Of a DNA stretch of 64,000 bases, positions 47,610 to 54,868 are shown piece by piece. The stretch spans positions 62,001 through 126,000 of the forward strand of contig NZ_JNWO01000032.1 in the NCBI RefSeq assembly GCF_000716435.1. Direction: 5' to 3'. Positions within the stretch are counted from its first letter, which is position 1, and the number at the start of each line of letters is the position of its first letter. The position numbers and the translations under genes are program-made. This stretch comes from Streptomyces xylophagus. Its GTDB lineage: Bacteria > Actinomycetota > Actinomycetes > Streptomycetales > Streptomycetaceae. The notes under the pieces are model-generated. The model did not search any database. It saw only the letters and a program-made list of their open reading frames with translations, and had not been told where the DNA came from.

Positions 47610-48104
47610 TCAGCCCGCCGTCAGCCGTACCGGTTCTATGCCTGAAATCAGTGCGGCGAGGGCCTGGTCGATGTCGGGGCCCAGGTACCAGTCGCCGGTG
47701 TGGTCCAGGGCGTAGACGCGGCCCTCGGTGTCGATGGCTAGGAGGGACTGGGTGTCGGGTTCCTCGCCCAAGGGGCTGACGTCGGTGTCCAGGGCGCGGC
47801 CGAGGTCGCCGAGGGTGCGGGCCATGTGGAGGCCGTGCAGGGGGTCCAGGTGGAGGGCCGCGGGGGCGATCTGGCGGCCGGGGCCGGGGGGTGTGATGTG
47901 CAGGCCGCCGAATTCGGCCCAGACCTCTACGGCCGCCGGGAAGACGGCGTGCTGGTGGCCGGCGGGGGAGGTGTGGTCGCGCAGGGTGTCCGCCCAGATC
48001 TCGGCCTGTTTTATGTCCCAGCGGCCGGGCTGCCAGCCGGCGGCGCGCAGGGCGGCGTCCACGGGTACGGAGAAGCGCGTGGAGGAGTGGCGGTCGGCTT
48101 GCAT
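47610..48104 (-). CDS. SUKH-3-type immunity protein
   Basis: A 164-residue alpha/beta protein resembling SUKH-3 immunity proteins: 'VDAALRAAGWQPGRWD' at the N-terminus, 'AVEVWAEFGGLHITPPGPGR' in the middle and 'GRVYALDHTGDWYLGPDIDQALAALI' near the end. SUKH proteins neutralise nuclease or deaminase toxins in polymorphic-toxin loci. The ATG at 48104 with GAAGGG upstream is preferred to an ATG 24 bp earlier. It starts 64 bp after a YwqJ-type deaminase gene on the same strand, so it is probably the antidote partner of that protein; the pairing is inferred. Confidence 0.85.
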   Translation of the reverse strand: MQADRHSSTRFSVPVDAALRAAGWQPGRWDIKQAEIWADTLRDHTSPAGHQHAVFPAAVEVWAEFGGLHITPPGPGRQIAPAALHLDPLHGLHMARTLGDLGRALDTDVSPLGEEPDTQSLLAIDTEGRVYALDHTGDWYLGPDIDQALAALISGIEPVRLTAG

Positions 48105-48168
48105 CTGCCCTTCGATCGTCGGCGACATGGGATGCGTGCTGGTGCTGCTTCGTGCGGAGAGGGGGGTG

Positions 48169-48696
48169 TCAGCCGTTTTCCGTCGTGGGGTCCACGACGC
48201 GGACGCCGAAGTGGGCGCTCAGGGCTGCGCAGGCCCGGCAGGGTGTGGCGAAGCTGCCGTGCAGGGGGTCGCCGTCCTCGCGGATGCGGCGGGCGGTGAG
48301 CTTGGCCTGCTTGAGGGTCTTGCGGGCCTCGCCGCTGGTCATCGGCTTGCGCGCGGCGCGCTTGCTGCGCTCGGCGTCGGCGGCGGCGATGTGGCGGGAG
48401 ATCAAGATCGCCTCGGCGCAGCGGCCGGTGAAACGGTCGCGCTGGGCGCTGGTGAGGGTGTCGAGGAAGTCCTGCACGAGTGGGTGCAGGGCGGGTGCCT
48501 GGTCGCTGCGGGCGGCTGTGCCGGTGAGGGTTTCGCCGCGTACGGAGAGGGCGGCGGCGACGGTCGGAAGTATGCCGTCACGGCGGTGGTTGAGGGCGGG
48601 CGCGTGGGCCGCCCCGGTGGCGCTCCAGCCGACCCGTGGGTCGCCGGACGGCCCGGTGTGCGCCCCGGTGTGCGGCCCCGTCTGTGTCGCGTTCAT
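48169..48696 (-). CDS. YwqJ-related predicted nucleic-acid/nucleotide deaminase
   Basis: A 175-residue soluble protein of the YwqJ-related deaminase group. Deaminase-fold signatures are visible: 'GRCAEAILISRHI' (CxE, zinc ligand and proton-shuttle Glu, near 94-96) and 'ATPCRACAALSAHFG' (PCxxC near 155-159). The N-terminal 70 residues include 'PRVGWSATGAAHAPAL' and 'GILPTVAAALSVRGETLTG', typical of the streptomycete members. No signal peptide is seen. The ATG at 48696 has GGGAGGGG at suitable spacing. The SUKH-3 gene follows. The substrate is unknown; DNA, RNA or free nucleotides are possible for the superfamily. Confidence 0.85.
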   Translation of the reverse strand: MNATQTGPHTGAHTGPSGDPRVGWSATGAAHAPALNHRRDGILPTVAAALSVRGETLTGTAARSDQAPALHPLVQDFLDTLTSAQRDRFTGRCAEAILISRHIAAADAERSKRAARKPMTSGEARKTLKQAKLTARRIREDGDPLHGSFATPCRACAALSAHFGVRVVDPTTENG

Positions 48697-49044
48697 GATC
48701 GTCATCCCCTCCCGAGCATCCCCCGGAAGGACACAGAGTGCCAAATGCCGTGCCTGGTGCGGTAGCTGGGGCGCCGCGACACGCCCGGGCTTCGGCGGGC
48801 TGTCACGGCGGGGTGACGGCTGGTCACGGAAGAGGGGGCCCGGCCGACCGCCGCCGGTGACCGGTGTCGCCGTACCGCATAGGCTGTCCGCACCGCGATC
48901 CGCGCGGTCGGCCCACGCGGTCGACGCGTGGAGACAGCCGAACGAAGACGTCGACAAGACGAGACAGTCGATACGGGGCACAGCAGGTCAAGTTGGATAT
49001 TTGGCCGCTGTGGGTCGTACTGAATGCCGCAGGGGGCAACCGCC
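48697..49044. promoter_or_regulatory. Divergent promoter region of the SUKH/deaminase cluster
   Basis: This 348-bp gap separates the minus-strand deaminase and the plus-strand SMI1/KNR4 operon. No gene is evident. A short dyad GTGACggctgGTCAC (48815-48829) and a -10-like TAGGCT (48891-48896) are the only signals I see. Confidence 0.4.
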
Positions 49045-50061
49045 ATGACGACAGGTCGGCTCGGGCAACAAGCCGCGCCACCGAACGCGGCCTACGCCGG
49101 GCAGGTCGTGCACTTCCCGGACCCGGTCCGGGCGGCCCGTCACCCCAGAGGGGTGCGGATGGACGAGCACGGCTACCCCGAGTTCTCGCCGTACGCCCGC
49201 GCGGCCGCGGAGATCGCCGAGCCGCCGGAGGGCTTCGGCGTCGACGAACTGCGCCTGACGGACTACGTGTCGGCGAACGCGGCCCTCGCCGCGACCGGTC
49301 ACGAACTGTGGGACACGGTGCCCGCGGTGGCCACCCCGCACGGCTGGACCTGGCACCACGTGGTCGGCACCCGGCGCCTCGAACTCGTCCCCGTGGACGT
49401 GAAGGCGCTGCTGCGGCACCACGGCGGGATCGCCACGGCGGCCGTCGACCACACCAAGCGCGGTACCCGCCCGCTCCAGGAGACCCGCCCCGCCCACTTC
49501 GGGCTCCCGAAGTCGACGGTGGCCGTGACCGAGGCGCAGGTGCAGGGCGTCGAGGAGGACCTCGGCTACCGACTCCCCGGCGCCTACCGGTCGTTCCTCA
49601 AGGCGGCCGGCGGCAGCGCGCCCGTCGGCGCCGCGCTGGACGCCGAGTTGGGGCTGCTCATCGACCAGCCGTTCTTCACGGTGCGCGACGAGGCGGCCGT
49701 CAACGACCTCGTCTACGTCAACAAATGCCTGCGCGACCATCTCACCAAGGACTACCTGGGTGTTGGTTTCGTCCAGGGCGGCCTGCTCGCCGTGAAGGTC
49801 AAGGGCCAGCGGATCGGTTCCGTGTGGTTCTGCGCCTACGACGACGCCCGCGACGTCGACCCGTCCTGGGCACCGGCCGCCCGCGTGGAGCGGCTGCTGC
49901 TGCCCGTCGGGGACGACTTCGACCAGTTCCTCGGCCGACTCGCGGGAAATCCACCGGAGTTGGAGACGGTGGCGAATCTGATGGTGGACGGCGGGTTCGC
50001 GCGGTCGGTGCCGGTGGCGGCCACGTCGTCCTCCGCTTCCGCGGCTTCGGTGGGGGAGTGA
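49045..50061 (+). CDS. WHH-nuclease-like domain fused to SMI1/KNR4 (SUKH-1) domain
   Basis: A 338-residue protein of two parts. Residues about 15-155 have 'AGQVVHFPDPVRA', 'GYPEFSPYARA' and 'GWTWHHVVGTRRLELVPVDVKALLRHHGG'. This matches the HNH/EndoVII-type WHH nuclease toxin motif, although the second His cluster reads WHHV. Residues about 165-320 are a SMI1/KNR4 domain ('VEEDLGYRLPGAYRSFLKAAGGSAP'), an immunity fold. A toxin-like and an antitoxin-like module thus share one chain. No export signal is seen. The ATG at 49045 with AGGGGG upstream is chosen over one 21 bp earlier. The next gene follows after 8 bp. Confidence 0.85.
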   Translation: MTTGRLGQQAAPPNAAYAGQVVHFPDPVRAARHPRGVRMDEHGYPEFSPYARAAAEIAEPPEGFGVDELRLTDYVSANAALAATGHELWDTVPAVATPHGWTWHHVVGTRRLELVPVDVKALLRHHGGIATAAVDHTKRGTRPLQETRPAHFGLPKSTVAVTEAQVQGVEEDLGYRLPGAYRSFLKAAGGSAPVGAALDAELGLLIDQPFFTVRDEAAVNDLVYVNKCLRDHLTKDYLGVGFVQGGLLAVKVKGQRIGSVWFCAYDDARDVDPSWAPAARVERLLLPVGDDFDQFLGRLAGNPPELETVANLMVDGGFARSVPVAATSSSASAASVGE

Positions 50062-50069
50062 ACTGAACG

Positions 50070-53000
50070 ATGGTGACCTTCGCGCAGGCGCAGGAGCGCG
50101 CCGAGGAATGGATCAACGGCGATGTGCCGTCGTACCAGCATCGCGAGGTGCGGGTGCGGGAGTTCGAACTCGGCTTCGTGGTCTGGGCCGAGGACCGCGC
50201 CGACGGGCCGCGTTCGGACGGCGGCGCGCAGCGGCTGGTGCTCGCCCGCGACAGCGGCGAGGCCACGCTGTGGCCCGCGCTGCCGGTGGGTGAGGTCATC
50301 CGCCGTTACGAGGAGGAGTACGGCCGCGCCGACGAGGTCGCCGACGCGGTACCGGTCGCTTCCGCGCGGGTGGACCTGAACCAGACCTCGTTCCTGTTGA
50401 GTCCGCCGGAGTGGTTGCAGGAGGCGGCGGACAAGCTGGGGATTCCGGATCGGCGGGGAGCGGGAACGTCGGTCGGGGGCGCGGGAGTTGCGCTATCGCC
50501 ATCGCCATCGCCATCGCCATCGCCATCGCTATCGCCATCGCCATCGCCATCGGCTCCGGCTGCCGCTTCGATTTCCGCTCCGGCCGCCCGTTCGCTGCCG
50601 GAGACGCAGGCCGGGGTGCCGACTTCTCCGGCGTGGCCGGACGCCGGTGGGTCCGGGGCGCAGGACGCGCACGGCGTGCCTGCCGGGGCCACTCCCTGGG
50701 CGGGGACCGACACCAACGCGGATGCCGGCGAGGACCGTTCGGTACCGCTGCCCGCGACCGTGTTCGCTCCGCCGCTGAACGAGCCCGCCGACAAGACCCC
50801 GGCCGATGCCGAGACCGCCCTGATGTCCGGCGGCAGCCAACTCCCGCCCACAGCAGTGGCACCGGCGATGGGGGAGCCCAACGCCGGTGGTGGGGTGGGG
50901 GGTTCGCGGGGGCCGGGCGGTGGACCTGGTGATGGGCCCGGCGCGGTGCAGGGCAATACGCCGCGTCCGTACGGTTATCCGCAGGGCCAGGGGGCTCAGG
51001 GGCCTGGTGGTCCGTCGACCTACGGGTATCCCCAGGGGCAGGGGCAGGGGCAGGGTGCTCCGGGTACCCCGCCGCCTCCGGGTGGTCCGCAGGGTGTGTC
51101 TTCGCCGGGTTCGTCGTCGTACGGGTATCCCCAGGGGGCTGGCGCTCCGGGTGGTCCGCCGCCGCCTCCGGGTGGTCCGCAGGGTGCGTCTTCTCCGGGC
51201 CCGTCGTCGTACGGGTATCCCCAAGGGGCGGGTGCTCCGGGGGGTCCGCCTCCGCCCGGTGGTCCGCAGGGTGCGCCCTCGCCGGGGTCGTCCGCCTACG
51301 GGTATCCGCAGGGGCCGGGCGGTGCCGGTAACGTGCCGCCTCCTCCCGGTGGGCCCGGTGTGCCGGGGCGGGCGCTCGCGTCCAACGCCGAGGACATCGC
51401 CGATGCCGCCACCAGCAAGGCGGCGCCTCCGCCGCGCCGGGCGCGGGGTGGCGGTTCGGTCACGCCTCCGCCGCCGGGTGCGCCGGGGACGCCGGGTGCG
51501 CGGCCGGGCGGTGCGCCTGGCTCGCCTCCGCCGCCGCCCGGTGGGTATGTGGCGACGCAGATGGTCTCGGCGCTTGGTCCGGAGGGGCCGGAGGGGGCGG
51601 CCGGTGCCGGTCCCGGTGCGCCGCAGCCGCCTGGCCCGCCTGGTGCGCCGAACACTCCCGGTGGTCCGCCTCCGGGTGGGTTTGACCATGCGGCGACGAT
51701 GCTTGCCGACCCGGGGCAGAGGGGGCCTGCGGGTCCGGGTGCTCCGCAGGCGCCCGGTGCCCCTGGTGTGCCGCGTGCGCCCGGTGCCGTCGGCGTTCCC
51801 GGCACGCCCGGTGGACCCGGCGCGCCGCAGGCGCCGAACGCCCCCGCGATGCCCGGTGCCCCCGGTTCGCAGGGCGGCGCCCCCGGTGCCGTACACCACG
51901 CGGAGACCGTGTTGGCCGCGCCTCCGGTGGGTGGGCCCGGGGTGCCTCCGGCGCCGCAATTCCCGGGTGCGCCCGGTGCGTTGGGGGCGCCCGGGATGCC
52001 TCCGGGTGCGGTGCCGCCCGGTGCGATGGCGCCTCCGGGGCAGCCGATGCCCGGGCAGGGACACGCCATGCCGGCGCCGGGGCAGCCCTTCCCGGGTCAG
52101 CAGCAGCCTGCCTACGGTTATCCGCAGCAGGGGCAGCCGACCGTAGGGCCGGGATATCAGGCCGTGTTGCGGTACCGCGCGCCGGACGGTTCCGAGCAGC
52201 AGCTGATCCGGCGGTCCGCGCCGGGGACGCCGCATCCGGAGTGGCAGATCTTCCACGAGCTGCGGGGCATGAACATCCCGCCGGACCAAGTCCTGGAACT
52301 GCACACGGAGTTGGAGTCGTGTGAGCTCCCGGGTGCCTACTGCGCGCGGATGATCCGCGAACAGTGGCCGCAGGCCCGCATCGCGAGCATCGCGCCGTAC
52401 GGCACGGATCACGCGAGCCGGCAGCAGGGGATGCGGGAACTCCTCACCCACCAGGGCGAGTTGCACCAGGTCGCCGACGGGCCGGCCCGACTCGCCCCGG
52501 TGCGGGCGCCGTTGCCGCCGGTGCAGTCGACTCCGCCGATCCCGCCGGAGGCGATCGCGCAGGAACTGGCGGGCGCCTTCGGGCCGGGTGTGTTCCGGTT
52601 CGAGCAGGCGGCCGTGTCCCGGCAGGGTGTGCCGCCGATCGTGGCGCACACGCTGGTCGCGGCGGGGCTGCCGATGGACATGGGCCCGTTCTTCTGGGCA
52701 CAGGCCCAACCGGGCCGCCCGGTACCGACGTTGGCCGAACTCGCGCAGGAGCGCGGGGTGCGGCCGTCCGCCGACGCGGGCTCGTACCTCGTCATGGGCA
52801 GCGACTTCGGCCGCGCGATCTGCGTCCAGTACGGCACGGCCAACATCGTCGCGGTGCCCGTGGAGGCGGGGCCGGGCGGTGCGCCCGTACCGCCGCAGTT
52901 CGTGAACACGGGGCTGCCCGAGTTCGCGCGCTGTCTGGCGCTGCTCGGCCGGATGTGGCGACTGCGGTACGGGCTCAACCAGGAGCAGGCGGGCCGGTGG

Positions 53001-53108
53001 ACCGTCGACTTCCAGGCGCAGCTCGCTTCGCTGGATCCGGCGGCGCTGGGATCGCCGGAGAGCTGGTGGTCCGTGTTGCTGGAGCAGATGTGGGACGGGT
53101 TGTTGTAG
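50070..53108 (+). CDS. YrhB - Pro/Gly-rich linker - XOO_2897-type deaminase - SUKH-4 fusion
   Basis: A 1,012-residue multidomain protein. Residues 1-95 resemble YrhB immunity domains ('[15 protein letters not shown]', '[12 protein letters not shown]'). About 135-690 is low complexity: a Ser-Pro tract, then Pro/Gly repeats with YGYPQG. About 693-805 resembles the XOO_2897 deaminase family ('[25 protein letters not shown]', '[20 protein letters not shown]'; Cys pair near 750 and 757). About 830-1012 is a SUKH-4-like domain ('[18 protein letters not shown]', '[17 protein letters not shown]'). It thus places a predicted deaminase between two immunity-type domains. No signal peptide or membrane helix is seen. 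It is coupled to the preceding gene. Domain names are from memory of the families. Confidence 0.85.
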   Translation: MVTFAQAQERAEEWINGDVPSYQHREVRVREFELGFVVWAEDRADGPRSDGGAQRLVLARDSGEATLWPALPVGEVIRRYEEEYGRADEVADAVPVASARVDLNQTSFLLSPPEWLQEAADKLGIPDRRGAGTSVGGAGVALSPSPSPSPSPSLSPSPSPSAPAAASISAPAARSLPETQAGVPTSPAWPDAGGSGAQDAHGVPAGATPWAGTDTNADAGEDRSVPLPATVFAPPLNEPADKTPADAETALMSGGSQLPPTAVAPAMGEPNAGGGVGGSRGPGGGPGDGPGAVQGNTPRPYGYPQGQGAQGPGGPSTYGYPQGQGQGQGAPGTPPPPGGPQGVSSPGSSSYGYPQGAGAPGGPPPPPGGPQGASSPGPSSYGYPQGAGAPGGPPPPGGPQGAPSPGSSAYGYPQGPGGAGNVPPPPGGPGVPGRALASNAEDIADAATSKAAPPPRRARGGGSVTPPPPGAPGTPGARPGGAPGSPPPPPGGYVATQMVSALGPEGPEGAAGAGPGAPQPPGPPGAPNTPGGPPPGGFDHAATMLADPGQRGPAGPGAPQAPGAPGVPRAPGAVGVPGTPGGPGAPQAPNAPAMPGAPGSQGGAPGAVHHAETVLAAPPVGGPGVPPAPQFPGAPGALGAPGMPPGAVPPGAMAPPGQPMPGQGHAMPAPGQPFPGQQQPAYGYPQQGQPTVGPGYQAVLRYRAPDGSEQQLIRRSAPGTPHPEWQIFHELRGMNIPPDQVLELHTELESCELPGAYCARMIREQWPQARIASIAPYGTDHASRQQGMRELLTHQGELHQVADGPARLAPVRAPLPPVQSTPPIPPEAIAQELAGAFGPGVFRFEQAAVSRQGVPPIVAHTLVAAGLPMDMGPFFWAQAQPGRPVPTLAELAQERGVRPSADAGSYLVMGSDFGRAICVQYGTANIVAVPVEAGPGGAPVPPQFVNTGLPEFARCLALLGRMWRLRYGLNQEQAGRWTVDFQAQLASLDPAALGSPESWWSVLLEQMWDGLL
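50495..50554 (+). repeat. In-frame ATCGCC hexanucleotide microsatellite
   Basis: Ten consecutive 6-bp units, eight of them exactly ATCGCC (the sixth is ATCGCT, the last ATCGGC). They encode a Ser-Pro tract in the linker of the fusion protein. Copy-number change would alter tract length in two-residue steps without a frameshift. Confidence 0.95.
50964..51320 (+). repeat. Irregular 85-100 bp repeats encoding [14 protein letters not shown]
   Basis: Five units, each with TACGG(G/T)TATCC(C/G)CA coding YGYPQ (near 50971, 51021, 51120, 51209 and 51297), alternate with CCGCCTCCGGGTGGTCCGCA-type segments. They form the repetitive core of the linker. Confidence 0.85.
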
Positions 53109-53127
53109 TAGTCGCTTTCTGAACGGA

Positions 53128-53167
53128 AGGGCCGGACCCGGTTGCGTGATCGGGCCCGGCCCTTTTG
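53128..53167 (+). terminator. Terminator of the SMI1/SUKH-4 operon
   Basis: AAGGGCCGGACCCG (53128-53141) pairs with CGGGCCCGGCCCTT (53152-53165) with one mismatch, followed by TTTG, 20 bp after the stop. Confidence 0.85.
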
Positions 53168-53305
53168 TGCGCCTGTGGTCGTTCACGTTCGCGTGATGCC
53201 CGTGACCTGTCTGCGGAGTGTCGCGTTATGAACCCTTATGCCCGATACATCAAGATATGCGCGAAATCATCATTTCGTGTCCGTCGGGTGGAGAGGGGTT
53301 CCAGG

Positions 53306-54193
53306 ATGAGCAGCGCGTCGGTGTCGTCACGTGGCTTCGTGGCAGTACGGGGGCGCGGCTACCGCCCCGACCAGGTCGACGCATACGCGGCGGCGCTCTC
53401 GCAGCACCGGGACGCCGCCTGGGAACGGGCCGCGCGGCTGACCGTATTGGCCAAGGACATGGAGGCGGACGCCGAGCGGCTGCGGGAGACGGTGGCAGGG
53501 CTCGCCCCGCAGACGTACGAGACGCTCGGGGAGCGGGCGCGGCGGCTGTTCGAGCTGGGGGAGGAAGAGGCCGCCGCCGTACGGGAGTCCGCGCGGCTCG
53601 CGGCGCGGGAAGAGGTCGCGCGGGCCGAGGCGCGCGCCGCGAGCGTGCTTCAGGCGGCGCGCGATGACGCGGACGCGCTCCGTGCGGAGGTCGAGGAACG
53701 TGCCCGTCAGCGGCTCCTCGCGGCTCGTGCCGAGGCCGACGACATGCGCATCGGCGCTCGGCGGGAGGTGAAGGAGGGGCGTACGGAGGCGCTGGCCGCG
53801 TTGCGTGAGGTGCGGCAGCGGACCGCCGGGATGTTGGGGGAGCAGGCGAAGGAGCATGCGGAGCGGTGGGCGGAGGCGGAGCGCTTCGCGGAGGAGCGTG
53901 CTGTTGCCCTGGACGCGCAGTGCGCCGAGCGGGTGGCGCGGGCGGAGGCTGCGTTGGTCGAGGCTCAACAGGCCTTCGCTGACGCGGAGTTGTCGGATCG
54001 GCGGCGGCAGGAGGAGGCGGGGGAGCGGGCTGCGGAGGTGGTGGCGGAGGCGCGGGTGCGGGCGGAGCGGGTTGCCCGCGATACCGAGCGGGTGCTGCGT
54101 GAGCACGGGGAGACATGGGACGACGTACAGGCGCATATGGATCATGTGCGGAGTAGTTTGACTGCGCTTACCGGGCGGGCGGCGGCCGAGTGA
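53306..54193 (+). CDS. Long coiled-coil protein, DivIVA/FilP-like
   Basis: A 295-residue protein. Residues 5-30 ('GFVAVRGRGYRPDQVDAYAAAL') resemble the DivIVA N-terminal signature. The rest is an almost uninterrupted Ala/Glu/Arg-rich coiled coil (about 40-285). Streptomycete databases often call such proteins 'cellulose-binding', but the sequence looks cytoskeletal, akin to FilP/Scy-type proteins of the tip organising centre. That role is inferred. The ATG at 53306 with GAGAGGGG upstream is chosen; 47 open codons before it are not like the family. Confidence 0.85.
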   Translation: MSSASVSSRGFVAVRGRGYRPDQVDAYAAALSQHRDAAWERAARLTVLAKDMEADAERLRETVAGLAPQTYETLGERARRLFELGEEEAAAVRESARLAAREEVARAEARAASVLQAARDDADALRAEVEERARQRLLAARAEADDMRIGARREVKEGRTEALAALREVRQRTAGMLGEQAKEHAERWAEAERFAEERAVALDAQCAERVARAEAALVEAQQAFADAELSDRRRQEEAGERAAEVVAEARVRAERVARDTERVLREHGETWDDVQAHMDHVRSSLTALTGRAAAE

Positions 54194-54196
54194 AGG

Positions 54197-54259
54197 AGGG
54201 GCGCGGTTGTGGTCATGTGCAGGCCGGTGGGGGCTGGTCGCGCAGTTCCCCGCGCCCCT
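54197..54259. repeat. Interspersed intergenic repeat, inverted copy, forming a terminator hairpin
   Basis: 54232-54259 is the reverse complement of the 28-bp core AGGGGCGCGGGGAACTGCGC + GACCAGCC. An extra AGGGGCGCGG at 54197-54206 pairs perfectly with CCGCGCCCCT at 54250-54259. The hairpin lies between convergent genes and could end both transcripts. Confidence 0.8.
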
Positions 54260-54289
54260 GAGGTGGGGACAGGCGTCCGGCGTTCTAAG

Positions 54290-54868
54290 TCACGGGTGAT
54301 CTGCGCAGCACGGGGTCGGGTTGGGGACCTCGAACGGGGCCAGGGTGTTGGCCGCTGCCGGGACCAGGGCCAGTACCAGGTGGCCCTCGCGCCATTCCGG
54401 GCGTACGTGGTCCTGGGTGTGTACGGGGGTGACGGGGTCCGGGGTCTCGCCCGATGTCGCGCCGACCACGATCACTCGGTCGATCGCCGTCAGTTCGAGT
54501 AGGTCGGACAGGGGGATCGTCCCCGTGAGGAGTTCCGCGCCGGGGAACAGGACCGCTCGGCCCGAGCGGCGGGCGGTGTGCTCGGTGGCGGCCTGGGCGG
54601 CGGCTTCGTGATCGCCCAGGTGTGTATCCGACTCCGTCAGCCGTTGCCACGCCTTCTCCGCCGCCCCGGCATCCGGCAACTCCAGGGATACGGCCGTTCC
54701 TCTGCGCGTGTCCGTCCGGATCAGGTGGGTGCAGGCGACCGTGCCCGACGGTAGCGCGAGTGTGGTCATGAGGTCGCGGATGAGGTGGTCGGCCTCGCGG
54801 AGGGTCGTCGTGCCGGCGTCCAGCCCCAGGACGGGGTGGACGCCGGACGGGTCGTAGGACGTGGTCAT
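54290..54868 (-). CDS. Conserved hypothetical protein coupled to PHP phosphoesterase
   Basis: A 192-residue soluble protein. No known domain is recognised. It has a possible alpha/beta core with 'DRVIVVGATSG' and a C-terminus ending 'TPCCADHP'. Its ATG overlaps the stop of the PHP gene (ATGA), so the two are coupled. Codon use fits the neighbours. A cytosolic partner or regulator is possible, but nothing in the sequence shows it. Confidence 0.75.
   Translation of the reverse strand: MTTSYDPSGVHPVLGLDAGTTTLREADHLIRDLMTTLALPSGTVACTHLIRTDTRRGTAVSLELPDAGAAEKAWQRLTESDTHLGDHEAAAQAATEHTARRSGRAVLFPGAELLTGTIPLSDLLELTAIDRVIVVGATSGETPDPVTPVHTQDHVRPEWREGHLVLALVPAAANTLAPFEVPNPTPCCADHP

Noticed and set aside
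50495..50554. Hexanucleotide array considered as a CRISPR or regulatory array
   Set aside because: Units are 6 bp without spacers and lie in frame inside a coding sequence.
50529..53186. 885-codon minus-strand frame opposite the SUKH-4 fusion gene
   Set aside because: Arg/Thr/His low complexity that is the complement of the Pro/Gly-rich linker; no ribosome-binding site.
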